A DNA stretch of 37,346 nt from Acetoanaerobium pronyense (GTDB taxonomy: Bacteria; Bacillota; Clostridia; Peptostreptococcales; Filifactoraceae). The translations under genes and the position numbers were made by a program. Within the stretch, counting starts at the first letter, position 1. The number at the start of each line of letters is the position of its first letter. The notes below the pieces were generated by a model. That model had not been told where the DNA came from and did no database searches. It worked only from the letters and a program-made list of their open reading frames with translations. Below, in pieces: positions 8,231 through 17,297 of this stretch. The stretch is taken from the NCBI RefSeq assembly GCF_017874355.1, contig NZ_JAGGLI010000030.1, positions 1 to 37,346 of the forward strand. Direction: 5' to 3'.

Positions 8231-9190
8231 TTATAAAACTACTGTTCCTGCTGGTGTTTCAAGTTCCCATACAAACTGAACTCTTTTAAGATTGTCTGTA
8301 AATGAATTTTCTACAGTTGCTTCACAAGTTATGTCTCCACCGTTATCAACTGTAATTGATAGGTCGGGAACGTTTAGGTCTCTTTGCGGAATATCACACA
8401 TTCCTGCATTACCTGCTGTGTACTTCGCTCTCGTTATTGCATCGTTTGCAAATCCATTAGGGTTATTAAAACTTGGACTGCCTGCTCCCCATGCTCTAAG
8501 TCTTGCTAAATTATCAGCATGAGATATTGTACGATTATCTTGTGGTAAAACCCAAATTGAACTTCCTACTGTGGGCGCATTCACAAGTAATTCCCTGTTA
8601 CTTTCAAACCCTGCTGGTACATAAAACTTTGATATCTCAGCGTTTACTGTTAAACCACAACCGTTTTCAAATCCTTTGGCTATGGCGTCTTCAAGGGATT
8701 CTCTAACTGTTGGGTCGCTATAAAGCATATCCCCTAAAGCACTCATACCATTTGAAATTCCTGCTACTGCTTGGGCTTTATTGATTGTGATTGTAGTTGT
8801 AGCATTGTTTGCCATGATTAATTCATCAGGTCTAAACTGATATCCCATTGTTTCTATTTTCTTTGTGAAGGGATTATAAAAATCTACTGCTACAACAATT
8901 CTAGTTGTCTTCCATGATAATGCTCCTGCGGTGTAGTTTCCTGTGGAAACTACTGAGAAGGTTGCTCGTTCGTTAACTTCATTCCCATTATCGTCAATAG
9001 TTGTGGAAAACTCTACAGTGCTACTGACTCCTCCAAGTGCATAAGGGCTATTGCTGATGTTAAAATACTGATCACCTGTTAATACAGGGTATTGTGTAAG
9101 TGGAGAAGCTTCTCCTATAGAAGCGGGTAAAAATGGAATTAACAATACTAGAACAAGAAATAAACTTAAAAATTTATTTAGTTTTTTCAT
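8231..9190 (-). CDS. Secreted protein of unknown family
   Basis: A 319-residue protein with a clear signal peptide: MKKLNKF, then a hydrophobic core to about residue 25, and a likely cleavage near ASIGEAS. The mature part is rich in T, N, V and G, with beta-type alternation, three cysteines (FENGCG, AGMCDI, DITCEA) and a C-terminal stretch (about 270-319) resembling a beta-sandwich strand pattern. I do not recognise the family. It lies 10 bases downstream of the SLH-protein gene with its own AGGAGGT site, so the two are co-expressed. Codon use is less AT-biased than in the transfer genes, suggesting a different origin. A surface or cell-contact role beside an S-layer-anchored partner is inference only. 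Confidence 0.7.
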   Translation of the reverse strand: MKKLNKFLSLFLVLVLLIPFLPASIGEASPLTQYPVLTGDQYFNISNSPYALGGVSSTVEFSTTIDDNGNEVNERATFSVVSTGNYTAGALSWKTTRIVVAVDFYNPFTKKIETMGYQFRPDELIMANNATTTITINKAQAVAGISNGMSALGDMLYSDPTVRESLEDAIAKGFENGCGLTVNAEISKFYVPAGFESNRELLVNAPTVGSSIWVLPQDNRTISHADNLARLRAWGAGSPSFNNPNGFANDAITRAKYTAGNAGMCDIPQRDLNVPDLSITVDNGGDITCEATVENSFTDNLKRVQFVWELETPAGTVVL

Positions 9191-9200
9191 AGTTTACCTC

Positions 9201-10250
9201 CTATTCTAACCTTTGCCATTCGGTTCGATAATTCACTTCCGATGTTAATCTTACCCCACCATTCTCGTAAGAGGTTCCTACTTGAAATACTCTATAATAT
9301 AAAGTTCCGTTTTCTGTTTTTACTTCCATTCCTGCTATAGCTGGTATGCCAGGGTCATGAACGGTATCTTTATTTACAAGCCATTTTGTTCCTGTTGGCG
9401 GTGTTGCTTTATCTACAAATCTGTTAGCCATATGTCCTCTAGCCGCTTCGCCAAAATAAGCCACTGATTCTTTCCAGTTCTCAGCTGTTGCACCAGGGAG
9501 TGATAACATGCCATCTACCACAAGTTTTTCCTGCGCATCATTTAACACGCCTGTTGGTGTTGAAGGAATATCAGTCACTGACCCGCCCACAGGTGCTACC
9601 ACAACTGGAGCAGTTGGCTTTGCTATTAACCCTGCTTTAGTTGCTAGATTTCCCACAAGTGCTATTGCTTCTTGCTTTGACATTTTGTTGGTTGGTTTAA
9701 ATGTTCCATCAGGATACCCACCAATTCCACCTGCTTTAGATAATGAGCCAACACCTTCTTGTGCCCATGGTGCTATGTTTCTATTATCTGTAAATTTCTT
9801 TACGTCTTTAGATTGGGAGATATTAGATAATTGTCTTTCAGCTTGGTTAGCCATTACTGCTATCTCTTGTCTAGTTATTGTTGCATTAGGCTTAAATGAG
9901 CCATCAGGATATCCTCCAACAATTCCTAGCTGATTTGCCAATGTAATAAGTGGATTGTTAGTATCTGTAAACTTAGAATCACTAGAAGATGGAATGCTTG
10001 TCTGCTTCTTAACCTTATTGAAATAAGTTGTTATAAGCTCTGCAAACTCCTCTCTTGATATATCCTCCCTAAAATCTGCATCATTCTTCAATGAATTAGG
10101 AATCAGACCTGCGTTACTCATTGCGTCCACTGTAGGCTTTGCCCACTCTGATGTAAAGCTATTTGCGTAGACTGTGTTTAACTCAAGTACCGGAGACATA
10201 AGCATCATCATAGATACTGCAAGTGTTATAGAAGCTAATTTAAATTTCAT
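9201..10250 (-). CDS. S-layer homology (SLH) domain surface protein
   Basis: A 349-residue protein with an N-terminal signal peptide (MKFKLASITLAVSMMMLMSP, cleavage near VYAN). Three SLH repeats follow: about 35-80 (WAKPTVDAMSNAGLIP...ISREEFAEL, the least conserved), 92-140 (FTDTNN...GIVGGYPDGSFKPNATITRQEIAVM) and 150-205 (FTDNRNIAPWAQEG...GGYPDGTFKPTNKMSKQEAIAL). SLH triplets anchor proteins to pyruvylated secondary cell-wall polymers. The C-terminal 130 residues form an unrecognised domain with many aromatic residues. The gene sits between the conserved DUF4366 gene and the RadC-like gene, so it is probably cargo or a variable surface factor of the element. It is cotranscribed with the secreted protein below it. 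Confidence 0.85.
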   Translation of the reverse strand: MKFKLASITLAVSMMMLMSPVLELNTVYANSFTSEWAKPTVDAMSNAGLIPNSLKNDADFREDISREEFAELITTYFNKVKKQTSIPSSSDSKFTDTNNPLITLANQLGIVGGYPDGSFKPNATITRQEIAVMANQAERQLSNISQSKDVKKFTDNRNIAPWAQEGVGSLSKAGGIGGYPDGTFKPTNKMSKQEAIALVGNLATKAGLIAKPTAPVVVAPVGGSVTDIPSTPTGVLNDAQEKLVVDGMLSLPGATAENWKESVAYFGEAARGHMANRFVDKATPPTGTKWLVNKDTVHDPGIPAIAGMEVKTENGTLYYRVFQVGTSYENGGVRLTSEVNYRTEWQRLE

Positions 10251-10319
10251 TTTCCCATTTCCCCTTTATTATTTATTTTTAAAAGAACTAAATAGCCTAA
10301 ATTTATTTTACTATTATCT

Positions 10320-10348
10320 ATCATACCAAAATATAGCAAAGTATTAAA
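10320..10348 (-). promoter_or_regulatory. Candidate promoter for the SLH / secreted-protein pair
   Basis: On the minus strand TTTAAT (10348-10343), 17 bases, then TGGTATGAT (extended -10, hexamer 10325-10320), about 70 bases before the ATG at 10250. The rest of the 289-base gap (10251-10539) holds the inverted repeat at 10446-10490 and otherwise AT-rich DNA. Confidence 0.45.
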
Positions 10349-10445
10349 TTGAAAGATTTTAGCTAAATGCTATTTTTAATTTTATGTAAGGTTATTTTAA
10401 GAAGATTATATATTTCAAAATATCCTAACGCCATAATATTAAAAC

Positions 10446-10490
10446 ATTCAAACACTATAACGTCATAAATTTATAACACTATAGTGTTTG
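10446..10490. repeat. Inverted repeat with the element's shared 23-base motif
   Basis: CAAACACTATA (10449-10459) and TATAGTGTTTG (10480-10490) are exact 11-base inverted repeats. Positions 10475-10488 form a perfect palindrome, AACACTATAGTGTT. The minus strand of 10446-10468 matches the motif seen at the promoters at 5975 and 18361 at about 20 of 23 positions. The site lies between the DUF4366 stop and the SLH gene. It could be an operator or part of a terminator; no strong T-run follows. Confidence 0.55.
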
Positions 10491-10539
10491 AAACAATTAA
10501 GTTTTAGATTAAAGATTTAAAAATTATTGGACAAAAGAG

Positions 10540-11460
10540 TTATTCTTTTTTATTAAATTCATCATCGTAATCTTCTTCAAATCCTTCTTCGAAAGATAAA
10601 TCATCATTTGTATTGCTAGATTCACTTTTATTAAGGGCATCGGATGATTGAGAAATGTCTGCATTCAAATGCTCATCATATTCATTTGCTATATAATCAT
10701 CTTCATACTCATCTAAATATTCATTATCCTCATCAGAATCTTCGTATTCGTCATCTATAGAAGCTGTGTTTTTATTTTTGAGATAGATTTTCTTATAATA
10801 GCCAAATCCTCCTACAAAAAGAGCAACAAGAGCAATAATAAATAGGGTAGAGTTAGGTTTTTTATCCATATTACTTTCTTGTTCAGCTAAAATCATTTCT
10901 GCTTCTTCTTTTTCTATTTGTTCTTTAATTTCAGCTTTTAATCTAATTTCCATATCTTCTTTAGTTTCTTCGGAGTCATTAAGTTCTCCACTATTTTTTC
11001 TTGATTTATTAATTAGATTTAAAAGGTCAGATTCTGAGACCTCTGTAAGCATACGAACTTGTTGGTCATTTTTACTATAGTCTATTATGAGATGAAATTC
11101 TTTCCCTGAATCTGTTTGAAAAGTTAAAAATTGTCTTTTAGGGGGGATATCTGAATCAAACTGATGCCCATCTTCTCCAACATTTTCTGTTATATCTCCT
11201 CTAGACTGAGATGGGCTAGTAGGGGAGGTGAAGTTGGGTTTTTCTACATTTCCACCAATTGGAGTAGAAGTTTTTGCGGGTGCTTTGTATGGGTCAGCCA
11301 TAGATATAGATTGTGCGGTATTATTCAATTGTTCATATGAAGCTGTAGAAGTCTTGATAGGAGATATATTTTCATCTAAGTCCAAGCCATCTGATGCATA
11401 TGAGAGAGTAGGGGAGACAAGTAAAGCTGTAGTTAGTATTGTAGCTATTACAGGGTTCAT
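10540..11460 (-). CDS. DUF4366 conjugative-element membrane protein
   Basis: A 306-residue protein with a signal peptide (MNPVIATILTTALLVSPTLSYAS), a low-complexity P/S/T region (45-100), a conserved core about 108-150 (RQFLTFQTDSGKEFHLIIDY ... VRMLTEVSESDLLNLI), a charged helical stretch, one transmembrane helix (about 206-226, STLFIIALVALFVGGFGYYKK) and a very acidic tail. The core matches the DUF4366 pattern found in Tn1549/CTn transfer operons next to DUF4315, as here. The predicted topology puts the core outside the cell. Its function in the transfer machine is not known. It follows the DUF4315 gene by 25 bases and appears cotranscribed with it. Confidence 0.75.
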   Translation of the reverse strand: MNPVIATILTTALLVSPTLSYASDGLDLDENISPIKTSTASYEQLNNTAQSISMADPYKAPAKTSTPIGGNVEKPNFTSPTSPSQSRGDITENVGEDGHQFDSDIPPKRQFLTFQTDSGKEFHLIIDYSKNDQQVRMLTEVSESDLLNLINKSRKNSGELNDSEETKEDMEIRLKAEIKEQIEKEEAEMILAEQESNMDKKPNSTLFIIALVALFVGGFGYYKKIYLKNKNTASIDDEYEDSDEDNEYLDEYEDDYIANEYDEHLNADISQSSDALNKSESSNTNDDLSFEEGFEEDYDDEFNKKE

Positions 11461-11485
11461 ATTTTTACCTCACTTTTGTATGATT

Positions 11486-11809
11486 TTATTCTTCATTTTT
11501 ATCTTGAAAATCATGTATTTCTTTATTGTCAGAACTATTTTCAGTAGTATTTTCAAATTTCGGATTATTGATTATAATTTTTGAGCTATCTAAGAAAATA
11601 CTGTCCTTCTTTTCAAGTAGTCTAAGTAAATCCATAGGTGACATCTCTATTTTATTTAAAAATTCTCCGGTTATTACACTATTTAGTTTTTCGATTTCAC
11701 CTTCAAGATTTTCGATATCTTTTTTTATTTTTTCGATACTGTCTCGTTTCTTTTCAATTTTTTCTTCTACACTGGAAATTGAATTTCTTATTTTATCTGG
11801 GTTTAGCAT
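11486..11809 (-). CDS. DUF4315 small coiled-coil protein
   Basis: A 107-residue protein. Residues 10-48 are an almost pure E/K/I coiled coil (SSVEEKIEKKRDSIEKIKKD...). A conserved block follows, ITGEFLNKIEMSPMDLLRLLEKK, matching the DUF4315 signature (a short helix with MxPxxLxxLL). An acidic tail ends the protein. In Tn1549-like elements this family sits between the NlpC/P60 hydrolase and DUF4366, as here. Its role is unknown. GGAGGT lies just before the ATG at 11809. Confidence 0.7.
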   Translation of the reverse strand: MLNPDKIRNSISSVEEKIEKKRDSIEKIKKDIENLEGEIEKLNSVITGEFLNKIEMSPMDLLRLLEKKDSIFLDSSKIIINNPKFENTTENSSDNKEIHDFQDKNEE

Positions 11810-11825
11810 AGGTTTACCTCCAAAG

Positions 11826-11856
11826 AAAAAGACATCTATATTTAAGATGCCTTTTT
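11826..11856 (-). terminator. Terminator or attenuator between the NlpC/P60 and DUF4315 genes
   Basis: Arms 11826-11837 and 11845-11856 pair over 12 positions. The one non-Watson-Crick pair is G-U on the minus strand (A-C on plus), pointing to the minus-strand RNA. A run of five T plus CTTTGG follows. A TATAAT at 11879-11874 lies just upstream, so a transcript starting there would meet the hairpin at once. Confidence 0.6.
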
Positions 11857-11931
11857 AAATTTATGATGTTTTAATTATAAAACTTTATAACTTTATGGTG
11901 TTATGACACGAAAGTATTTTAATTTTTAAAG

Positions 11932-14613
11932 TTACGGAGTTACTCTTCCAGCTCCATAGTAATGCTTTTGCCAATAGCTTGAGTTAAGATTTGCATATTG
12001 AACCGGATCACCTGCATGAATCATAGTTCCATTGCCAACATATATTCCAACGTGGGTTACTGGTCTGCCGGCGTTATATGTTCCTGTAAAGAAAACTATA
12101 TCTCCAGGTCTTAATTCTTCTTTTGATATCCTTTGAGTCGAATTATATATACCTTGAGCTGTAGTTCTAGGCATATGCTTTACTCCTGAGTGGGTAAAGG
12201 TCCAAGTAACAAAGCTAGAGCAATCAAATGTGTTAGGGCCATTTGCTCCAAATACATATCTCTTTCCAAGGTGCTTTTGGGATTCTTCTAAAAGTGCTTT
12301 TACCCATTCATCGTAGTTTTCAAAGTCAACATCATTAGGGAAAGTATAATTAGGATTGTTGCTATAATTATTATTTTGAGAGAAATCTACTATATATGCA
12401 TCTGACAAAGTATCGGTATTTGATAAAAGGTAGAAATATGGGTCTAGGTAGTTATCAAACTTATCAATTAGTTGAACTGTTAGAAAAGAACTCATATAAG
12501 TATCGTTAGAAGACTCAGCTATAGAGCATAATTCTTCGCCGGAATTAACCTCATATCCCTCTTCAACTAAAAAGTTAGATACATTAAAATATCTAACTCT
12601 GTTTCCTGCAAAGGTTAAAATTTCAAGATACTCACCAAATTCACTATTACCAAAACTAATAATTCCATCTACAAGTGCAAATACTTTTTCACCGGTAGGT
12701 TGAATATCTATTGCAGGGTAGAATATTTTTTGTCTAGTATCAGGTTCTAAGCTATATCCAAACTTTCTTATGACATCTGGTTTCCAATCATCTAAAATTG
12801 GACTTTTCATAAATGTAAAGCTACCTTTAGCTTCATAAAACATCTTGTATGAAATCTTTTCTTTTACACCTAAAAGACCAAACTTTGAATCTATAACATC
12901 TTCAAGGGGTTTTGTGTTTAGTACGGTTCTGAGAATAGTAACAGTGTATGAGGTTTCACCTGAATATCGTATTTCAGTTCTTGGAATTCTCTCAAGTCTA
13001 TACATAGTGCTAAACAAATCTTCTATTTCGGATTTAACTTTACTGTCTTCAAGCTCAAAACCATGGGAAAATATTACTGATAGATACGATGCAATCATAT
13101 GAGGGTCATGTCCGATATTATCTAAACTGTACTCATATTCATCATATCCAGGGTGATTTTGTTCAGTATCAATTATATCAATAGCTAAATCTACTTCAAG
13201 CTCTGAAAAATATCCGTTAGTTTTTGTTATCTCGATATCTGATGATTGATATACTATTGATGCAACTACAGCACCACCAATGCTAGACATAGAAACTAGG
13301 AGCATGAAAACACAAGCAAAGAAAAATGCAATTACAAGAGGGATTCCTAAAAGAGAGGAAAGGGCAGTTACCACTCTAACCATAGCAGCTTTAGATGATT
13401 TTATTAACATCACAAAACGACTCTGATTTATTTCGAAAGTTTCTGATGATTTTTTAAGTTCACTACTTTTAAATGCTTTAGCATAATGTTTTTTATAGAT
13501 TAATTTTTGCAATTTCTTCTTTTCGGCTTTTGAAAATTGATTTAGATTTCTTTTTTTCTCATGTTGAATAATATCTTTATTTTGTTGGTTTAGTGCACTT
13601 TTAGATTTATTTAAATCCTTTTGGGTTTTAGATTTTTCTCTTAAATTACCTAGTTTTCTAACTGTATTTATTTTAGTTCCTATAATATTTTTTGAGTCAG
13701 TTACAAACTTAGAGGTTTCTGAATGCAAACTTTTATCTTTCTCGATAGAATCTAAGGTGGATTCTTTGGCAAATCTAAAAGTATAATAAGTAGGGGAAAG
13801 AAGAAATTTACTAGGGTGTTTTTCTTTTTTAGATTCATCAAATTGTAGTCTTGAACTCTGGAATTTATTTCTATTATCTAAAAGGTCATTTTTTATTTTT
13901 TCTTTAGCTTTCTTATTATTATGATTTACTTTTATTTTTCTGACAGATTTTGACAAATTTTGAAGCTTTTGGTTAGAGCTATTAACGGTTTTAAATGTAT
14001 CGGCTTGAAGGGAATTATCATCTTCCTCTAAAGAATCACCGATTTTTTCTCTAACTCCATAATTTAGTTTGTTTTGTAGTTTTTTATTTTTTAAAGATAA
14101 GTTACTATGTTTATGTTGCAATTCCTTTATATGAGAGTTTGAGAATCTAACACTTTTTCCTTGAAGCTTTGCTTTATCAGAAATATGCTTAAATTTAAAT
14201 CGGGTTTTATCTACCTGAACCTTGATTTTTGAATAATTAAGTTCATCTGTACTTTTCTTAGAAGGTCTAAAAGACTTTTTATTTGAACTTTTTATATTCT
14301 TTCCAATCGAAGTATCTGAAGAAGAGATAAAGTTGCCTTTTTCATATCCCGGATTATTAACCTTGCTATAAGATTCCACTGAATCAAAATTACTATTTTT
14401 ATTTTGCTTTTGCATTTTCTTCTTGATATTTTTCTTTTTCTTATCTATGTTTTGAGTCTTCAAACCAAGTTTTTCTTTCTTTCGTTCAAGGGATATGTCT
14501 TTTATACGATTACTTATATTTTCTTTAGTTCTTTTTGTAATATTTAATTCTTCTAAGCCATCTTTAGTCATTTTATTGATTATTTTATCCTTAGAAGTAA
14601 GTTTTTTAGCCAT
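11932..14613 (-). CDS. Conjugation cell-wall hydrolase: NlpC/P60 domain with degenerate M23-like domain
   Basis: An 893-residue protein. Residues 1-400 are very basic, K/S/N-rich and probably cytoplasmic. A long hydrophobic segment (about 410-455) anchors it. The middle part (about 470-640) is as in CD1108-type proteins. Residues about 645-760 have the sequence pattern of a LytM/M23 fold (YPAIDIQPTGEKVFALVDGI...FGEYLEIL...VNSGEELCSI), but the zinc-binding His/Asp/HxH residues are not there. The C-terminal NlpC/P60 domain has Cys798 (DCSSF), His854 (THVGIYV) and His866 (MIHAG), so it should be an active endopeptidase that opens peptidoglycan for the transfer channel (VirB1 role). It is cotranscribed with VirB4. 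Confidence 0.85.
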   Translation of the reverse strand: MAKKLTSKDKIINKMTKDGLEELNITKRTKENISNRIKDISLERKKEKLGLKTQNIDKKKKNIKKKMQKQNKNSNFDSVESYSKVNNPGYEKGNFISSSDTSIGKNIKSSNKKSFRPSKKSTDELNYSKIKVQVDKTRFKFKHISDKAKLQGKSVRFSNSHIKELQHKHSNLSLKNKKLQNKLNYGVREKIGDSLEEDDNSLQADTFKTVNSSNQKLQNLSKSVRKIKVNHNNKKAKEKIKNDLLDNRNKFQSSRLQFDESKKEKHPSKFLLSPTYYTFRFAKESTLDSIEKDKSLHSETSKFVTDSKNIIGTKINTVRKLGNLREKSKTQKDLNKSKSALNQQNKDIIQHEKKRNLNQFSKAEKKKLQKLIYKKHYAKAFKSSELKKSSETFEINQSRFVMLIKSSKAAMVRVVTALSSLLGIPLVIAFFFACVFMLLVSMSSIGGAVVASIVYQSSDIEITKTNGYFSELEVDLAIDIIDTEQNHPGYDEYEYSLDNIGHDPHMIASYLSVIFSHGFELEDSKVKSEIEDLFSTMYRLERIPRTEIRYSGETSYTVTILRTVLNTKPLEDVIDSKFGLLGVKEKISYKMFYEAKGSFTFMKSPILDDWKPDVIRKFGYSLEPDTRQKIFYPAIDIQPTGEKVFALVDGIISFGNSEFGEYLEILTFAGNRVRYFNVSNFLVEEGYEVNSGEELCSIAESSNDTYMSSFLTVQLIDKFDNYLDPYFYLLSNTDTLSDAYIVDFSQNNNYSNNPNYTFPNDVDFENYDEWVKALLEESQKHLGKRYVFGANGPNTFDCSSFVTWTFTHSGVKHMPRTTAQGIYNSTQRISKEELRPGDIVFFTGTYNAGRPVTHVGIYVGNGTMIHAGDPVQYANLNSSYWQKHYYGAGRVTP

Positions 14614-14625
14614 TAAATCAGCTCC

Positions 14626-14829
14626 TTAATACCACTCGCCCTTTGCGTTATAGTGATACCATTGGCTATTTTTGAGCCTTACGCACACGCAATTATTTTC
14701 ATCAATCCAAACTTTAACAATTTTCATTCCATCCTTGTAGTCATTTCCTACGCATTTAGTGTGCAGCTCGTTTGTTCTAAACATTAATATCTTTTGCTCT
14801 TCTGTAAGATTCTCGATTCCGATAATCAT
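14626..14829 (-). CDS. Small conserved-type element protein, 67 aa
   Basis: A short ORF of 67 codons between VirB4 (17 bases upstream) and the NlpC/P60 gene (12 bases downstream), with a ribosome site (AAGGAG) before ATG 14829. The C-terminal half is strand-rich with aromatic residues (VKVWIDENNCVCVRLKNSQW then YHYNAKGEWY) and looks like a small beta fold. I do not recognise a family. Its tight position in the transfer operon argues that it is a real gene. Confidence 0.6.
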   Translation of the reverse strand: MIIGIENLTEEQKILMFRTNELHTKCVGNDYKDGMKIVKVWIDENNCVCVRLKNSQWYHYNAKGEWY

Positions 14830-14846
14830 TTCATCAACTCCTTATT

Positions 14847-17297
14847 TTATGAACTAACTTCTTCAGGTTTTGTAGTCATTACTTTGTATAGTATTGTTTC
14901 TTTGGGAAACTTATCTATAAATGGAATAGTTACATTTCCATAAAAAAGTAACCCTTCACCTGGATTGGTATGGGTTACATAAGATAGTTGATGTGGTGAT
15001 ATGTTTAGTCTTTGAGCAAGTTCTGCTCTATCCCCGGATGCTTGGGATAGCATATAGATAAACTCACTGTTTTCAAATATATTTTCTATTTCTTTTGAAG
15101 ACAACAAATCTTTAACATTTTGGGTTATACCAGTTGGAATTCCTCCCCATTTTCTAAATCTTTTCCATATTTCCACAGAGTATGAGGCTGTTTGAGGTTC
15201 TTTTAAGAGAAGGTGAAATTCATCAATATAATATCTTGTAGCCTTTTTACCTCTATTCATAGAAACTCTATTCCATACTTGATCCTGAATTATTAGCATA
15301 CCGATTTTTTTAAGAGCTTTTCCAAGTTCTTTAAAATTGTAGCAAACAAAGCGGTTATGAATATCTATGTTTGTTTGATGATTAAAAACATTAAGTGAAC
15401 CGGTAACATAGATTTCAAGAGAGGTTGCAATGCGCTTTGCTTCAGGGTCTTCCTGTTGCAAAAGAGTTTTGTATAAATCTTCAAGGATAGGCATATTTTC
15501 AGGAACAGGATTTTCTAAATATTTCCTATATATAAGTCTTACGCATCTATCTACTATTGAATTTTCTTTTCCATCAAGGCCCATCTTTGTACCTACTACA
15601 AGCTCACAAAGAGATAAGATGAATTCTGACTTTAATGTAAGTGGGTCGTCATCTTCTGCATAATTAAGGTTTATATCCATAGGATTTATATAGTCTTTCG
15701 AGTTAGGGGATATGTTTATTACTTGTCCCTTTAAAGTATTAACAAGTGGAGCATATTCACCCTCTGGGTCTCCAACGATAATATCATCTGTCGTTCTTAA
15801 AAAAGAATTTGTAATTTCTCTTTTAGCTGCGAAAGATTTACCAGCTCCCGGCACACCTAAAATCAAACCATTTGGGTTTTTAAGTGCTTTTCTATCTACC
15901 ATGATAATGTTATTAGAAAGGGCATTAAGACCGTAATAAAGTGATTCTCCACCCATAAAAAGCTCTTGTGTGGTAAAGGGTACAAAAATAGCTGTACTAG
16001 AGGTTGTAAGAATCCTTTTAATCTCAATCCTATTTTTCCCAAGTGGAAGGGAAGAAACAAGTCCTCTTTCTTGCTGATAATCTAGTCTTTTCATCATGCA
16101 GTTGTATTTAGTAGATATTGATTGTACTTGAGATACTGTATTTTCAAGCTTTTGCCTTGTTAATGCAGTATTCATAACTGTTATGGTAGTTACAAACATT
16201 CTTTCGTTTCTATTTTGTAGGTCATCTAGGAAGTTTTCAGTTTCCTTTGTAAAAGTCTGAATATCTGAAGGAATAATATCCATATCATAACCAGCTCTTA
16301 CAGCTTTCTTTTGTTCTTCTATTTTCATTTTGTTTAAATCAGATTGCTTACTTTTAATCATCTTAATAGCTTTGTTTTGGTCTATTGAATGAATATGAAA
16401 GCTTATAGATATGTTTTCGTCTATATCTAAAAGGTCTGCAAGCATTCTATCGTTCATTTCAGGAGCATTAATAACTATATGGGATACAGCTGAATACATA
16501 TCTCCCATTCTAAATACTTTTCTATCTCCAAAATTAAAAGAAGATGGAACTATATAGTCTTTTGTAGACATTCCACCATTTTTGATACTATTCCATGTGA
16601 AGTTGAATTTACTATCTGAATCTGGATTCATAATATTAAAAAGAAGCTCTAAGCGTTCTTTACCATCTAAAGCCACAGCTCTTGCCCCTAAGACCTTAAA
16701 ATTATTTAGTATGTCCGATTCTATTCTCTCTAGTCTTTGTTTTGCATTTTTTAAATTTTCAGCTTCTATAGTGTAGGTGATGTATTTAGTTTTTATAAGA
16801 CCATTGTTACCTTTACTTAGCTGATTTTTTAGCATATTAGAAAACTCTTCCCTAATTTCATTAAAATTATCACTTGAACTAGGCATTTCTATATTTCTTT
16901 TAAAGTCTTCTATATTCCCTTTTTGATTTATGAAAGAAAGTTGAAATTCTACAGATGAATCAAAGTAATTTAGAAAATCACAGTAGTTTTCAAATATTAT
17001 TGTTTTATCATCATTTTGTGCAAGCTGATAGTTTATATCAAAGAACTGGATTGTTTTATTATACTTTTTTCCACCTAGATGACAAATTCCATCTGGAAGG
17101 ATTCTTTGATAAGGGATTGTATCTTGTACAGTTTGGATTGGTGGAGTTCTCTTTTTAAAAAAAGGAATCATAAAGCCTTTAGATTCTGATTTTTCTTTTA
17201 TCAAAGAAGATTTATCTTTTCTATGCTGGTATTCTTCTTTGCTTTTTTGTAACTTCTGAATTTGCTTTTTTTGCTGCTGATTTTGGAGGTTTTGCAA
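14847..17297 (-). CDS. virB4: VirB4/TraE-type conjugation ATPase
   Basis: An 816-residue protein. The N-terminal half is the VirB4 accessory region. Walker A GVPGAGKS is at 481-488 and Walker B YYIDEFHLLL is near 690. Further motifs include TGITQNVKDLL and the C-terminal QASGDRAELAQRLN. It powers assembly and substrate transfer of the type IV secretion channel at the inner face of the membrane. The start overlaps PrgI by 77 bases. The first 45 residues are Q/K-rich, so an internal start such as the Met in GFMIPFF (about codon 43) is possible. Length and motifs agree with Tn1549/CTn VirB4 proteins. Confidence 0.92.
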   Translation of the reverse strand: MQNLQNQQQKKQIQKLQKSKEEYQHRKDKSSLIKEKSESKGFMIPFFKKRTPPIQTVQDTIPYQRILPDGICHLGGKKYNKTIQFFDINYQLAQNDDKTIIFENYCDFLNYFDSSVEFQLSFINQKGNIEDFKRNIEMPSSSDNFNEIREEFSNMLKNQLSKGNNGLIKTKYITYTIEAENLKNAKQRLERIESDILNNFKVLGARAVALDGKERLELLFNIMNPDSDSKFNFTWNSIKNGGMSTKDYIVPSSFNFGDRKVFRMGDMYSAVSHIVINAPEMNDRMLADLLDIDENISISFHIHSIDQNKAIKMIKSKQSDLNKMKIEEQKKAVRAGYDMDIIPSDIQTFTKETENFLDDLQNRNERMFVTTITVMNTALTRQKLENTVSQVQSISTKYNCMMKRLDYQQERGLVSSLPLGKNRIEIKRILTTSSTAIFVPFTTQELFMGGESLYYGLNALSNNIIMVDRKALKNPNGLILGVPGAGKSFAAKREITNSFLRTTDDIIVGDPEGEYAPLVNTLKGQVINISPNSKDYINPMDINLNYAEDDDPLTLKSEFILSLCELVVGTKMGLDGKENSIVDRCVRLIYRKYLENPVPENMPILEDLYKTLLQQEDPEAKRIATSLEIYVTGSLNVFNHQTNIDIHNRFVCYNFKELGKALKKIGMLIIQDQVWNRVSMNRGKKATRYYIDEFHLLLKEPQTASYSVEIWKRFRKWGGIPTGITQNVKDLLSSKEIENIFENSEFIYMLSQASGDRAELAQRLNISPHQLSYVTHTNPGEGLLFYGNVTIPFIDKFPKETILYKVMTTKPEEVSS

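Noticed and set aside
9508-9933. A 141-codon plus-strand ORF
   Set aside because: It is the reverse strand of the SLH gene, whose signal peptide, ribosome site and repeats are clear; the plus frame has no start signal.
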